Assembly (NCBI GenBank): GCA_021199255.1
Contig: JAJQIK010000072.1
Coordinates: forward strand, 89,125 to 153,124
DNA: 64,000 bases
DNA from: Clostridiales bacterium
Lineage (GTDB): Bacteria > Bacillota > Clostridia > Lachnospirales > Lachnospiraceae
Direction of reading: 5' to 3'
How positions within the stretch are numbered: position 1 is the stretch's first letter; each line of letters begins with the position of its first letter. The translations under genes and the position numbers were made by a program. Below are positions 26,708 to 34,844 of this stretch, piece by piece. The notes beneath the pieces are model-generated. The model was given only the letters and a program-made list of their open reading frames with translations. It was not told where the DNA came from and made no database searches.

Positions 26708-27130
26708 TTACTCGCCAAAATCAAGCAAAGCGGCGAATCCTTCCATGGGCTTTATGCCGTCGCCCTCATAGAGATGAAAGGAATCCGCCACGATCATATC
26801 GTGCAGGTCGTTCATGGTATAGCTGCCGATTGTGCCGCCGTTGGTATCGCAGACCAGAAAGCCCGCAAATAGAAATACCGCTATGATCATACGGTATTTA
26901 AAGGTTCCCAGAAAGCCCTGCGGTATTTTCTCTCCTTCAAAGCCGTCCGGGGCATAGCGCTGCTGCATCGCCTGAGTGGGCAGCGCGTTTTTGTCATACA
27001 AGGGAGGCTGGGTGTCCACGCCATACAGAATTTTTTCTCTCTGCCGGATCTTCATACGGTTTCCCATATTTTCCTCCCTGATATACTGCGCCAGTTCCAG
27101 CTTTTTGTCCAAAGGGATTCTATGCTCCAT
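26708..27130 (-). CDS. Single-pass membrane protein of unknown function
   Basis: A protein of about 140 residues: a basic, charged N-terminal half (KIRQREKILYG) followed by one membrane segment (MIIAVFLFAGFLVC, about residues 80-95) and a short C-terminal domain (NDLHDMIVADSFHLYEGDG). No family recognised. The start is unclear: ATG at 27130 or 27166, neither with a good ribosome-binding site. It lies between the his operon terminator and the radical SAM gene and may be cotranscribed with the latter. Confidence 0.65.
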   Translation of the reverse strand: MEHRIPLDKKLELAQYIREENMGNRMKIRQREKILYGVDTQPPLYDKNALPTQAMQQRYAPDGFEGEKIPQGFLGTFKYRMIIAVFLFAGFLVCDTNGGTIGSYTMNDLHDMIVADSFHLYEGDGIKPMEGFAALLDFGE

Positions 27131-27228
27131 TTCCGTACCGTTCCTGTCTGTTGCCTGTTGCTTCATTTTATGAGCGCCCGCAGCAAAAAAGAACTTTCCC
27201 GGCGCTTTTGGAAGCAGCCAGAAGACGC

Positions 27229-27272
27229 AAAATACCGGCCGCCCAAACCAAGGCTTGGAACAGCCGGTATTT
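27229..27272 (-). terminator. Terminator of the histidine operon
   Basis: AAATACCGGC (27230-27239) pairs perfectly with GCCGGTATTT (27263-27272). Read on the minus strand, TTTTGCGTC follows. It sits 15 bases after the hisIE stop. Confidence 0.82.
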
Positions 27273-27286
27273 ACAAAACCACAGGT

Positions 27287-28570
27287 TTATCTCTGCGCCA
27301 GCTCCGTGGTGATTTCCTCCCATGTCACATTTTTTTCCGCCATCAGCACCATCATATGATACAGGAAATCGGAAATTTCGTATTTGACCTCATTGGCATT
27401 GGGATTCTTAGCGGCGATGACAATCTCCGTCGCCTCCTCGCCCAGCTTTTTCAAAATCTTATCGAGTCCCTTATCAAACAGATAATTGGTATAGGAGCCC
27501 TCCTTGGGATGGATTTTCCTGTCCTTAATCACGTCAAATACCTGTTCAAACACCTTAAGCGGGTTGGTTTCCTCATATTCCCTGGCCATAATCTCATGAA
27601 AGAAACAGGAATGGGCTCCGGTATGGCAGGCGGCGCCTATCTGGGAAACTCTGGCCAGAATGGTATCCTTATCGCAGTCGGCTGTTAAGGATTTCACATA
27701 CTGATAATGTCCGCTGGTCTCGCCCTTGACCCAAAGCTCCTGACGGCTTCTGCTGTAGTAGGTCATCTTACCGGTTTTTAAGGTCATGTTATAGGCTTCC
27801 TCATTCATGTAGGCTACCATCAGCACCTCGTCGGTTTTGTAATCCTGCACCACTACGGTCACATGGCCGTCTGAATTTAATTTAAATTCTTCCCATCTGA
27901 TGGCAGGCTCAAAGGTATTGACCGGGATATTATTATTCTGGCACAGGGATTTGATGGCCAGAAGCTCCTTGGCATTCTCATTGATCGCGTATCCGGAGAT
28001 TCCGCGGATATTGTCCAGGGAAAGCAATTCCAAAATCTTATCCAGCGAGATGTCCGGCAGGGACGCGATGAGGGGAAACTTCGAAACGGAAATCGCTTCC
28101 TTTAAACCGTTTTCCTTTACCAGAATAATTTCCTCCACATAGCGCTCAAGCAGCGCTTCGTTGCGGATAATGGTATCCGCCTCCGTCACGCAGACCACGA
28201 TTTTTTCTTTTCCGAACTTCCTGGATACTTCCTCGGTCAGCTCCACATTGCCGGGCTTGGAATAATTTAAAGCCGCCTTTTTGCAGCCCGCGTACAGAAG
28301 CTTCTTGATATCCTCCATACGCTTTACATTGCCGGCGCCGATTACGGGAACCTCCGCTTCATTGCAGATGGCCTTGATAAGATCCAACGCCTCCTCATGC
28401 TCCCCATCGCCCTCCGACATATCGTAGACGATCAATTCATCGGCGTTATTATCGCTGTAAAACCTTGCGAGAGCCACCGGGTTCGTGTCGATGATGGTGC
28501 TGTCGGAAAAGCCCTTTACAGCGTTTCCTTTATATAAATAAATACATGGTATTAATTTTTTATAGGACAT
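27287..28570 (-). CDS. hisIE: HisIE with an N-terminal degenerate HisA/HisF-like barrel
   Basis: A 427-residue three-part protein. Residues about 1-215 resemble the HisA/HisF beta-alpha barrel (KKLIPCIYLYKGNAVKGF, then ELIVYD, PVIGAGNVK). The catalytic Asp 11 of HisF is replaced by Tyr 11 and the Asp 130 region by VVCVTEAD (Thr 129), so cyclase activity is unlikely. Residues about 222-325 are HisI, phosphoribosyl-AMP cyclohydrolase, with ADCDKDT and ACHTGAHSC metal ligands. The C-terminus (about 330-427) is HisE, phosphoribosyl-ATP pyrophosphatase (LGEEATEIVIAAKN). Together the last two catalyse steps 2 and 3 of histidine synthesis. Last gene of the his operon. Confidence 0.92.
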   Translation of the reverse strand: MSYKKLIPCIYLYKGNAVKGFSDSTIIDTNPVALARFYSDNNADELIVYDMSEGDGEHEEALDLIKAICNEAEVPVIGAGNVKRMEDIKKLLYAGCKKAALNYSKPGNVELTEEVSRKFGKEKIVVCVTEADTIIRNEALLERYVEEIILVKENGLKEAISVSKFPLIASLPDISLDKILELLSLDNIRGISGYAINENAKELLAIKSLCQNNNIPVNTFEPAIRWEEFKLNSDGHVTVVVQDYKTDEVLMVAYMNEEAYNMTLKTGKMTYYSRSRQELWVKGETSGHYQYVKSLTADCDKDTILARVSQIGAACHTGAHSCFFHEIMAREYEETNPLKVFEQVFDVIKDRKIHPKEGSYTNYLFDKGLDKILKKLGEEATEIVIAAKNPNANEVKYEISDFLYHMMVLMAEKNVTWEEITTELAQR

Positions 28571-28609
28571 GGTTTTGTCAATTCCTTCCTGTTCTTATCC
28601 GGCTTGTTC

Positions 28610-29197
28610 TTATAAGCTTCCCTTGGTGCTCAAAACGCCTGTGATTCTTTCGTCAAAGGATACCGCCTCGTCCAACGCCTTGGCAAACGCCTTAAACATG
28701 GCTTCGATCATATGGTGCGCGTTTTCCCCGTGGAGCATTTTCAGGTGCAGATTCATGCCTGCGCTGTAGGAAACGGCATAGAAAAATTCTTTTACAAGCT
28801 CCGTGTCCAGTTCTCCTACGCGCTCTGTCGGGAACGCACATTCAAAATGAAAATAAGGCCTGCCGCACAAATCCACCGCGCATAAGCACAGGGCGTCGTC
28901 CATAGGCAGGATAAAAGAACCGTAGCGTTTGACGCCCGCTTTATCTCCCACAGCCTCCTTTAACGCCTGCCCCAGTACGATACCCGTATCCTCCACCGTA
29001 TGATGGCCGTCCACGGCAAGGTCTCCGTTGACTGATAAAGTCAAATCAAAAAAACCGTGTTTGGAAAACCCTTCCAGCATATGGTTAAAAAAACCGATGC
29101 CGGTATTAATCTCGCTGCGGCCTGCGCCGTCCAGGTTCAGGCTCAGGGAAATCTCCGTTTCCCTGGTTTTCCGCCGGATTACTGCTTCTCGTTTCAT
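28610..29197 (-). CDS. hisB: Imidazoleglycerol-phosphate dehydratase
   Basis: Step 7 of histidine synthesis: IGP to imidazole acetol-phosphate, with Mn ligands from His-rich motifs. DGHHTVEDTGI, HGFFDLTL and NAHHMIEAMFKA are intact. The 195-residue length is that of the single-function enzyme. The start at ATG 29197 is set by GAGGAG in the dispersed repeat copy A; the reading frame continues upstream through the repeat with TTG 36 codons earlier region open, but no ribosome-binding site is seen there. Confidence 0.95.
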   Translation of the reverse strand: MKREAVIRRKTRETEISLSLNLDGAGRSEINTGIGFFNHMLEGFSKHGFFDLTLSVNGDLAVDGHHTVEDTGIVLGQALKEAVGDKAGVKRYGSFILPMDDALCLCAVDLCGRPYFHFECAFPTERVGELDTELVKEFFYAVSYSAGMNLHLKMLHGENAHHMIEAMFKAFAKALDEAVSFDERITGVLSTKGSL

Positions 29198-29202
29198 AGC
29201 TC

Positions 29203-29271
29203 TCCTCATTTCTGCGCTGCTCTTTGCGCATAAAGCAATGTTTGTGCAAGCAACGCGCAGCCACAAACTTG
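29203..29271 (-). repeat. Dispersed 69-bp repeat, copy A (before hisB)
   Basis: Nearly identical to 34776-34844 (62-63 of 69 bases) and, over its hisB-proximal part, to 37036-37078. Read on the minus strand it ends in TGAGGA, which is the hisB ribosome-binding site. It can pair CTGCGC near its start with GCGCAG near its end. It begins 27 bases after the hisD stop. Confidence 0.85.
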
Positions 29272-29297
29272 CCGCCAGGTAAAAATAGTTTTCAGGT

Positions 29298-30596
29298 TCA
29301 ATCTGTCTCCTCGAACCTTACATGAATAGAATTGGCGTGGGCGGTCAGCCCTTCCTTCCCAGCAAACAGCTCAATGTCGTGGTGCGCCCGCTCCAACGCT
29401 TCTCTGGAATAAGAAATAATACTGGTTTTTTTCATGAAATCGTCCACATTAAGGGGAGAGAAAAATTTCGCCGTCCCGTTGGTGGGCAGAATATGGTTAG
29501 GCCCCGCATAGTAATCCCCCAGAGGTTCGGAGGAATACTCGCCAAGGAAAATAGCGCCGGCGTTTTTGATCTTGGTCATCACCTCATAGGGATTCTGGGT
29601 CAGAATCTCCAAATGCTCCGAAGCGATGGCGTTGGCCGCCTCAACCGCCGCGTCCATAGATTCCGCTATCAGGATATAGCCGTAATGCTCCAGAGATTTG
29701 CGAATGATATCGGCTCTGGATAATTCCTGCAAAAAGCCTTCAATCTGCTGTTCTACTGCGGCGGCAAGCTCCCTGCTGGTGGTAATCAGGATCGCGCTTG
29801 CCAGCTCGTCGTGCTCCGCCTGGGAAAGCAGATCAGCAGCCACATACCGCGGATTCGCAGTTTCGTCCGCAAGCACTAATATCTCGCTGGGGCCGGCAAT
29901 AGAATCAATGCTGACATAGCCGAAGCAGGCTTTCTTCGCCAGCGCCACAAAAATATTGCCAGGCCCTGTAATCTTATCGACCTTCGGTATGCTTTCCGTA
30001 CCGTACGCCATCGCTGCAATCGCCTGGGCGCCGCCGACCTTATAGATCTCGTCCACACCGGCGATCTTAGCCGCCGCCAAAGTGCCCGGATTCACCTTTC
30101 CGTCCGCCCCCGCCGGAGTCGTCATAATAATTCTTCCAACTCCCGCCACCTTAGCGGGAATCACATTCATCAGCACGCTGCTCGGATAGGCGGCCTTTCC
30201 GCCGGGAACATAAACGCCGGAAACGGCGATGGGGAGAATCCGCTGTCCGAGAAGAGAGCCGTCCTCTCTGGTGTCAATCCAACTGCTGCGGAGCTGCTTC
30301 TGGTGAAAGGCGGTGATATTTGCCGCGGAACGCCGCATCACCTCTATAAATTCCGCATCTGCCGCGTCGAACGCTTCCTGTATTTCGGCCTGCGTCACGC
30401 GAATATTGTCCGCTGTAATCTCCCACCGATCAAACTGTTTCGTATAATCAAAGACCGCCTGGTCGCCCTCTTCCCTTACGCGGGCAATCATTTCGGACAC
30501 AACCGATTCATATTGTCCGTAATGATTAGGGCTTCTCTTTAACAGGCTGTCCAATAAATCCTTCTGTGTCTTTGCCGTCAACTGAATTGTTTTCAT
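29298..30596 (-). CDS. hisD: Histidinol dehydrogenase
   Basis: Last two steps of histidine synthesis: histidinol to histidine with two NAD+. Zn and catalytic residues are in GPSEILVLAD, AEHDELASA, EHLEI and GPNHILPTNG. The ATG at 30596 has GGAGGAAAAG directly upstream, which makes 432 residues, as usual. It lies 18 bases after hisG. Confidence 0.96.
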   Translation of the reverse strand: MKTIQLTAKTQKDLLDSLLKRSPNHYGQYESVVSEMIARVREEGDQAVFDYTKQFDRWEITADNIRVTQAEIQEAFDAADAEFIEVMRRSAANITAFHQKQLRSSWIDTREDGSLLGQRILPIAVSGVYVPGGKAAYPSSVLMNVIPAKVAGVGRIIMTTPAGADGKVNPGTLAAAKIAGVDEIYKVGGAQAIAAMAYGTESIPKVDKITGPGNIFVALAKKACFGYVSIDSIAGPSEILVLADETANPRYVAADLLSQAEHDELASAILITTSRELAAAVEQQIEGFLQELSRADIIRKSLEHYGYILIAESMDAAVEAANAIASEHLEILTQNPYEVMTKIKNAGAIFLGEYSSEPLGDYYAGPNHILPTNGTAKFFSPLNVDDFMKKTSIISYSREALERAHHDIELFAGKEGLTAHANSIHVRFEETD

Positions 30597-30614
30597 CTTT
30601 TCCTCCATTTTGGA

Positions 30615-31286
30615 TTATTTGCAAGCCGCCGTCTCCTGCACCGTTAACTGCTTCCGCAGATCGTGGATCAGCTTCTTAATCCGCTCCGGCTCCATCTGCA
30701 TACTGACCTGATTTACAATCATTCTTGCGGAAAGGGGACAGATTTCTTCCAGCACGCCCAGACCGTTTTCCTTCAGCGTAGAGCCAGTTTCCACAATATC
30801 CACAATCACATCGGACAGCTTTACGATAGGGCCTAACTCCACGGAACCGTTTAATTTAATGATATCCACGGTCTGATGCTTTTTATTGTAGAAATAATCC
30901 TTGGCAATATTGGGATATTTACTGGCTACGCGGATCATCTCGTGGTGCTGCAGCAGCTCTCTGGCGCTTTCCGGGCCGCAGACGCACATACGGCATTTGC
31001 CGTAGCCCAAATCCAGCACCTCGTAGACCCGCCGGTTTTCCTCCATAATCGTATCCTTGCCCACCACGCCGATGTCGGCGGCTCCGTATTCTACATAGGT
31101 AGGCACGTCCGGGCCTTTGGCGAGGAAAAATTTAAATTTCAGTTCCTCATTCACAAAGATCAGCCTTCGGGAATCCTTATCCTTCATTTCTTCGCAGGTA
31201 ATGCCGATTTTTTCCAATAATTCCATGGTCTTGCTGGCAAGACGCCCTTTCCCAAGGGCAAAGGTCAAATATCTATCGTCGCTCAT
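30615..31286 (-). CDS. hisG: ATP phosphoribosyltransferase catalytic subunit, short form
   Basis: First step of histidine synthesis, joining ATP and PRPP. At 223 residues this is the short form, which lacks the C-terminal regulatory domain and needs HisZ; hisZ is just upstream. FALGKGRLA at the N-terminus and DIVETGSTLKENGL (PRPP-binding) are intact. ATG at 31286 chosen; a GTG three codons upstream is also possible, with no strong ribosome-binding site for either. Confidence 0.95.
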   Translation of the reverse strand: MSDDRYLTFALGKGRLASKTMELLEKIGITCEEMKDKDSRRLIFVNEELKFKFFLAKGPDVPTYVEYGAADIGVVGKDTIMEENRRVYEVLDLGYGKCRMCVCGPESARELLQHHEMIRVASKYPNIAKDYFYNKKHQTVDIIKLNGSVELGPIVKLSDVIVDIVETGSTLKENGLGVLEEICPLSARMIVNQVSMQMEPERIKKLIHDLRKQLTVQETAACK

Positions 31287-31331
31287 CGATTTCACACTTT
31301 CTGTTTGATAACGTTTTCTTGTCCGGAAGCG

Positions 31332-32447
31332 TCAGCGTATCTGCGGCAGAAGCTCCACGTGCCTGCCCTCTCCGCGCATGATCTTAGCCTGTTTCAGTTG
31401 TTCCTTAAAATTACTTTCCGTATAATAGATTCTGACACACGGCTCCATGCTGGAAATGATGACGCCCTGACGGTTCATAGCGGCCAGCAGGTCATCTACC
31501 ACGATCATAAATCCGATGGCCGGCGCGTCCTTGCCGAAACGGCTTAATAAATTGTCATAACGGCCGCCCTTCACGATGGCGTCTCCCACGCCGTAGGTAT
31601 AGCCCTTGAAAATAATACCGGTATAATAATTATACTTACTGAGCATACCAAGGTCAAAGGAAATATATTTCTCTACGCCGTATTCGCACAGGACCTGATA
31701 AACCTTCTCAAGACGCTCCACCGCACCCTGAGAACGGCTGTTAGATACCGCGGCCTTCGCCGTCTGTAAAATATCCGCCGGGCCAAACAGCTCGCTTACC
31801 TTCAAAAGCGCCTCTCTGTCCTCAGGCGCAACCGAAATGCTTTCTAAAAGCTCTTCCGCCCCGAAGAAATTTTTGCCGGAGATATACTCCCGCAGCGAAA
31901 GCTCCGTCTCCTCATCCAGTCCTGCTTCCGCGCAAATCCCCTTGAAATATTCCAGATTGCCGATGCTGATCTGGAAATCGGATAAGCCCGCGTGATACAA
32001 TGCCTCAATGGTCATGGCGATCATCTCTGCGTCCGCCTGTACGGAGCCGTCTCCGATCAGCTCCGCCCCCATCTGGGTCACTTCCTTTAATTTACCCTGC
32101 AGGCTGGAGAGATTGGTAAAGGTATTGCCCTGATAACAGAAGCGGATGGGAACGTTTTCATCGAGGAAATATTTCGCCGCGCATCTGGCAATCGAGGGGG
32201 TAAAATCAGGACGAAGCACCAGAGTATTCCCTTCCTTGTCAAAGAACTTATACAGCTCCTTTGAAGGCGTGGTTCCCACCTCCTTGGAAAACACGTCAAA
32301 ATATTCAAAAGTGGGCGTCTGAATGTCGCGGTATCCGTAGCCCTTGATCTTCTCCCGCAGCAGCCGCTCTACAATGGTCTTTCTTTCCTTTTCATCGCCG
32401 TAAATGTCTCTTACGCCCTCCGGCGTATGTACCAATTTCTTATTCAT
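31332..32447 (-). CDS. hisZ: ATP phosphoribosyltransferase regulatory subunit
   Basis: A paralogue of histidyl-tRNA synthetase that binds short HisG and confers histidine feedback. The N-terminus HTPEGVRDIYG and motif 2 region (VLRPDFTPSIAR) are visible, but the protein lacks the anticodon-binding domain of real HisRS. The ATG at 32447 gives the family N-terminus; an ATG at 32459 is closely possible. First gene of the his operon. Confidence 0.92.
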   Translation of the reverse strand: MNKKLVHTPEGVRDIYGDEKERKTIVERLLREKIKGYGYRDIQTPTFEYFDVFSKEVGTTPSKELYKFFDKEGNTLVLRPDFTPSIARCAAKYFLDENVPIRFCYQGNTFTNLSSLQGKLKEVTQMGAELIGDGSVQADAEMIAMTIEALYHAGLSDFQISIGNLEYFKGICAEAGLDEETELSLREYISGKNFFGAEELLESISVAPEDREALLKVSELFGPADILQTAKAAVSNSRSQGAVERLEKVYQVLCEYGVEKYISFDLGMLSKYNYYTGIIFKGYTYGVGDAIVKGGRYDNLLSRFGKDAPAIGFMIVVDDLLAAMNRQGVIISSMEPCVRIYYTESNFKEQLKQAKIMRGEGRHVELLPQIR

Positions 32448-32533
32448 GCCGATATCCATGCCTTTCCATAACCGGTTACTTTAATGCTTTAAAGTGCTAA
32501 TACACTACTTTGCTATCATACTAAACTTGTTAT

Positions 32534-32562
32534 AATATATCGAAGTTTCCCTGTTTTGTCAA
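32534..32562 (-). promoter_or_regulatory. Promoter of the histidine operon
   Basis: Minus strand TTGACA (complement of 32557-32562) and TATATT (complement of 32534-32539) with a 17-base spacer. The leader to hisZ is only about 80 bases and shows no T-box. Confidence 0.85.
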
Positions 32563-32567
32563 GCCCG

Positions 32568-33101
32568 CTACCCCCTGTCCTCTAAATCCTTTTGCAGCAT
32601 ATCCAGATAAGGGACAAGGATACCGTGCTTTTTGGGCAGGACATATTCCGGGTTCAGCTCGTCATACCGGAAGCTTTTGCGCCCTCCTTCCTTCGCCCGA
32701 TCCCAAAAGAAACGGAGCATTTCATAAGGCAGATAATACATCAGGTCCTTATGGGTGTAGTAGATCAGGAAAAAGGCGATTCCCTTCTGTTTTTCAAACT
32801 GCTCCATAAACTTTACCTGATGCTCGTGGATATTCTGTAGGGAAAAGGTATCCGTCGCACATTCCTTAGCGTCAAAGCAGACCGGGATTCCCTGCACCGC
32901 GCCGATATAATCCACCGTGCTTTTCTGGTCGAAGTACGCCAGGGTAATATGCCTGCTTTCTTTATCAATGGTAATAGGCGTAATGGGCGTAGGTACCTTC
33001 TGAATCAACGCAAGCCCGTTTTCCAAATATTTTTCATTTGTCCTGTTAATCAAATCCTCCAGCGTCGAACCGCGGAGCCCGCGGGAATTCCATGTCGCCA
33101 T
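32568..33101 (-). CDS. recU: Holliday junction resolvase RecU
   Basis: Cuts Holliday junctions in recombination repair; the Firmicute counterpart of RuvC. The 177-residue protein has NSRGLRGSTLEDLINRTNEKY and the nuclease core STVDYIG with FDAKEC (the Asp/Glu-x-Lys metal site). AAGGA precedes the ATG at 33101. It follows the rluA-type gene by 8 bases. The usual partner ponA is absent. Confidence 0.95.
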   Translation of the reverse strand: MATWNSRGLRGSTLEDLINRTNEKYLENGLALIQKVPTPITPITIDKESRHITLAYFDQKSTVDYIGAVQGIPVCFDAKECATDTFSLQNIHEHQVKFMEQFEKQKGIAFFLIYYTHKDLMYYLPYEMLRFFWDRAKEGGRKSFRYDELNPEYVLPKKHGILVPYLDMLQKDLEDRG

Positions 33102-33109
33102 AAGCTTCC

Positions 33110-34147
33110 TTATTTCCTTCCTGAAGCAATCCGGTATGCTTCCTGATGCCGCGCTATCGTTTCAAATATTTCAGGCGGCTGCGCGTAAAAGGTTTGGCCG
33201 CTGATATCCTCAAAGGGAGCGCCCAGTGTGGGAAACGTTACCTTATAGGCGTGCAATAACTGGGATTTGATGTGATATTCCTTCTGATACCGGTCATTCC
33301 ACGCCCGATTGCCATATTTATAGTCCCCCAGCAGCGGATGTCCAACGCCTGCCAGATGGGCTCTGATCTGATGGGGCTTTCCGGTCAGCAGCTCTGCCTC
33401 CAGCAGGGTCATGTCCGCATAAACCTTAAGAGGTTTATAACGGGTCTGAATATACGCTTCCTCAGGTTCCCCTGCGCTCTGCGCAAGGGGCGTTACGGAC
33501 ACCTTATTATGCTTCTCATCTTTGCGCAGATACCCTTCGATCAACTGCTCCCGGGTAACTCTCCCCTTCACGTAAAGCTGATAATACTTATGAAGGCTTC
33601 GATTCTGCAATAATGCGCCCAGCAGCCTGGCGCCCTTCAGCGATTTGGCGCAAAGTACGATCCCGCTGGTATTGCGGTCTAAGCGATTGCAGACAGAGGG
33701 CTTAAAAGCGGCGATATCCTCCTCCTTTATACAGTCCTTTCGCAGAAGATAACCGATCAGCCATTCATTTAAAGATAAATCCTCCGGTTTTGCTTTCTGG
33801 GATAAAAGCCCGGCCGGTTTATTTGCCAGAAGGATATGTTCATTTTCATAAATAACAGGAACGGAAGAATACTTCTGATAGGCCTGATAAAATTCCTCAC
33901 AGCGATCTCCGCTTCCCCCGGAATCCCTTCCCATAAACTTGCGCAGAGTTTCCTCGGAGAAGAAAATCGCCACCTGGTCTCCCGCCGCAATCTTTTCGCT
34001 GCCGTCCGCTTTCCTGCCGTTTAAGATAATATTTTTCTTGCGCAGCATCTTATAGAGGAAGCTGGAGCCTGCTTCCGGAAGCAGCTTATGGAGATACTTG
34101 TCGAAGCGTTGTCCCGCTTCCCTGTCTGTAATTTGTTTTTGATACAT
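33110..34147 (-). CDS. RluA family pseudouridine synthase (RluC/D-type)
   Basis: A 345-residue RNA pseudouridine synthase with an S4 domain (about residues 10-70) and a catalytic domain with the Asp in CNRLDRNTSG and KPHQIRAHLAG. A longer linker (residues 75-105) separates the two. ATG at 34147 has GAGGG upstream. Target site unknown; a third such enzyme family member in this window besides rluD and the RsuA-type gene. Confidence 0.9.
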   Translation of the reverse strand: MYQKQITDREAGQRFDKYLHKLLPEAGSSFLYKMLRKKNIILNGRKADGSEKIAAGDQVAIFFSEETLRKFMGRDSGGSGDRCEEFYQAYQKYSSVPVIYENEHILLANKPAGLLSQKAKPEDLSLNEWLIGYLLRKDCIKEEDIAAFKPSVCNRLDRNTSGIVLCAKSLKGARLLGALLQNRSLHKYYQLYVKGRVTREQLIEGYLRKDEKHNKVSVTPLAQSAGEPEEAYIQTRYKPLKVYADMTLLEAELLTGKPHQIRAHLAGVGHPLLGDYKYGNRAWNDRYQKEYHIKSQLLHAYKVTFPTLGAPFEDISGQTFYAQPPEIFETIARHQEAYRIASGRK

Positions 34148-34197
34148 AAGCGCCCTCATTCCGGAATGGATTCTTGTAAAGAAACAGGAAAAACCTT

Positions 34198-34770
34198 TTA
34201 CAGGGAGATCGAATATAACAGCCTGGCCAGTTCTTCCTGTTTCTTATGCCCTTCCGTTTCCAGATTTTTAAGTTGACTTAATCGGTCAATATATTTTTCG
34301 GCATTGGTAAAGATTTTAACGGTAATATTCTTAATGCCCTCCTGCTGCAACATCTGTTCCAAATGCTTTTCCGCCTCACGGGGATCGCATTGGGACTCCT
34401 CCGTGACGCCGCACAGAATATTTCCCTTGAGCGCCATATGGCTGATGGGGAAGTTTTTCTGATAGGAGGTAAAATACATATCATAGAAGGTCGTAAAAGC
34501 CCCGTCATAACCGCAAACCTTTTCTCTCAGCTTTAGGCTGCAACCCCTGGCGCGGAGAAAAACAATCATATTGACGGCGCTCTTACAGGACGGAAGCGCT
34601 CCTAATACGGCTACCACGGTCAGAAGATTCTTATTGCTGCCGGTGGTTATATACCCCATGAGGTATAATCCGATACAAATCACGAAGTAAAACAAAGTTC
34701 TCAGGGCGGTAAATACCTTCCTGTTCTCAATGTAACCGTAGGAGCCTTTTGGCAAAATCCATTTTTTCAT
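34198..34770 (-). CDS. Membrane protein of unknown function, driven by repeat copy B
   Basis: A 190-residue protein with two adjacent membrane segments (about residues 24-42 and 48-66) and a cytoplasmic domain with DPREAEKHLEQMLQQEG and repeated charged residues. No family recognised. Start ATG at 34770 lies after GAGGA, which belongs to the 69-bp repeat. It sits between the SDR gene and an rluA-type gene and is probably in the same operon. Confidence 0.7.
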   Translation of the reverse strand: MKKWILPKGSYGYIENRKVFTALRTLFYFVICIGLYLMGYITTGSNKNLLTVVAVLGALPSCKSAVNMIVFLRARGCSLKLREKVCGYDGAFTTFYDMYFTSYQKNFPISHMALKGNILCGVTEESQCDPREAEKHLEQMLQQEGIKNITVKIFTNAEKYIDRLSQLKNLETEGHKKQEELARLLYSISL

Positions 34771-34775
34771 TCTTA

Positions 34776-34844
34776 TCCTCATTTCTGCGCTGCTTTTTGC
34801 GCATAAAGCAATGTCCGTACAGGCAATGCGCAGCCACAAGCTTG
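34776..34844 (-). repeat. Dispersed 69-bp repeat, copy B (SDR end / unknown gene start)
   Basis: Same 69-base unit as 29203-29271. Here it both encodes the last 20 or so residues of the SDR gene (stop TGA within TGAGGA) and supplies the ribosome-binding site of the next gene. Differences from copy A fall mostly at third codon positions of the frame that runs on into the downstream gene. Confidence 0.85.

Noticed and set aside
32448-32533. T-box or his-specific leader before hisZ
   Set aside because: The leader is only about 80 bases, too short for a T-box, and no histidine-rich leader peptide was visible.
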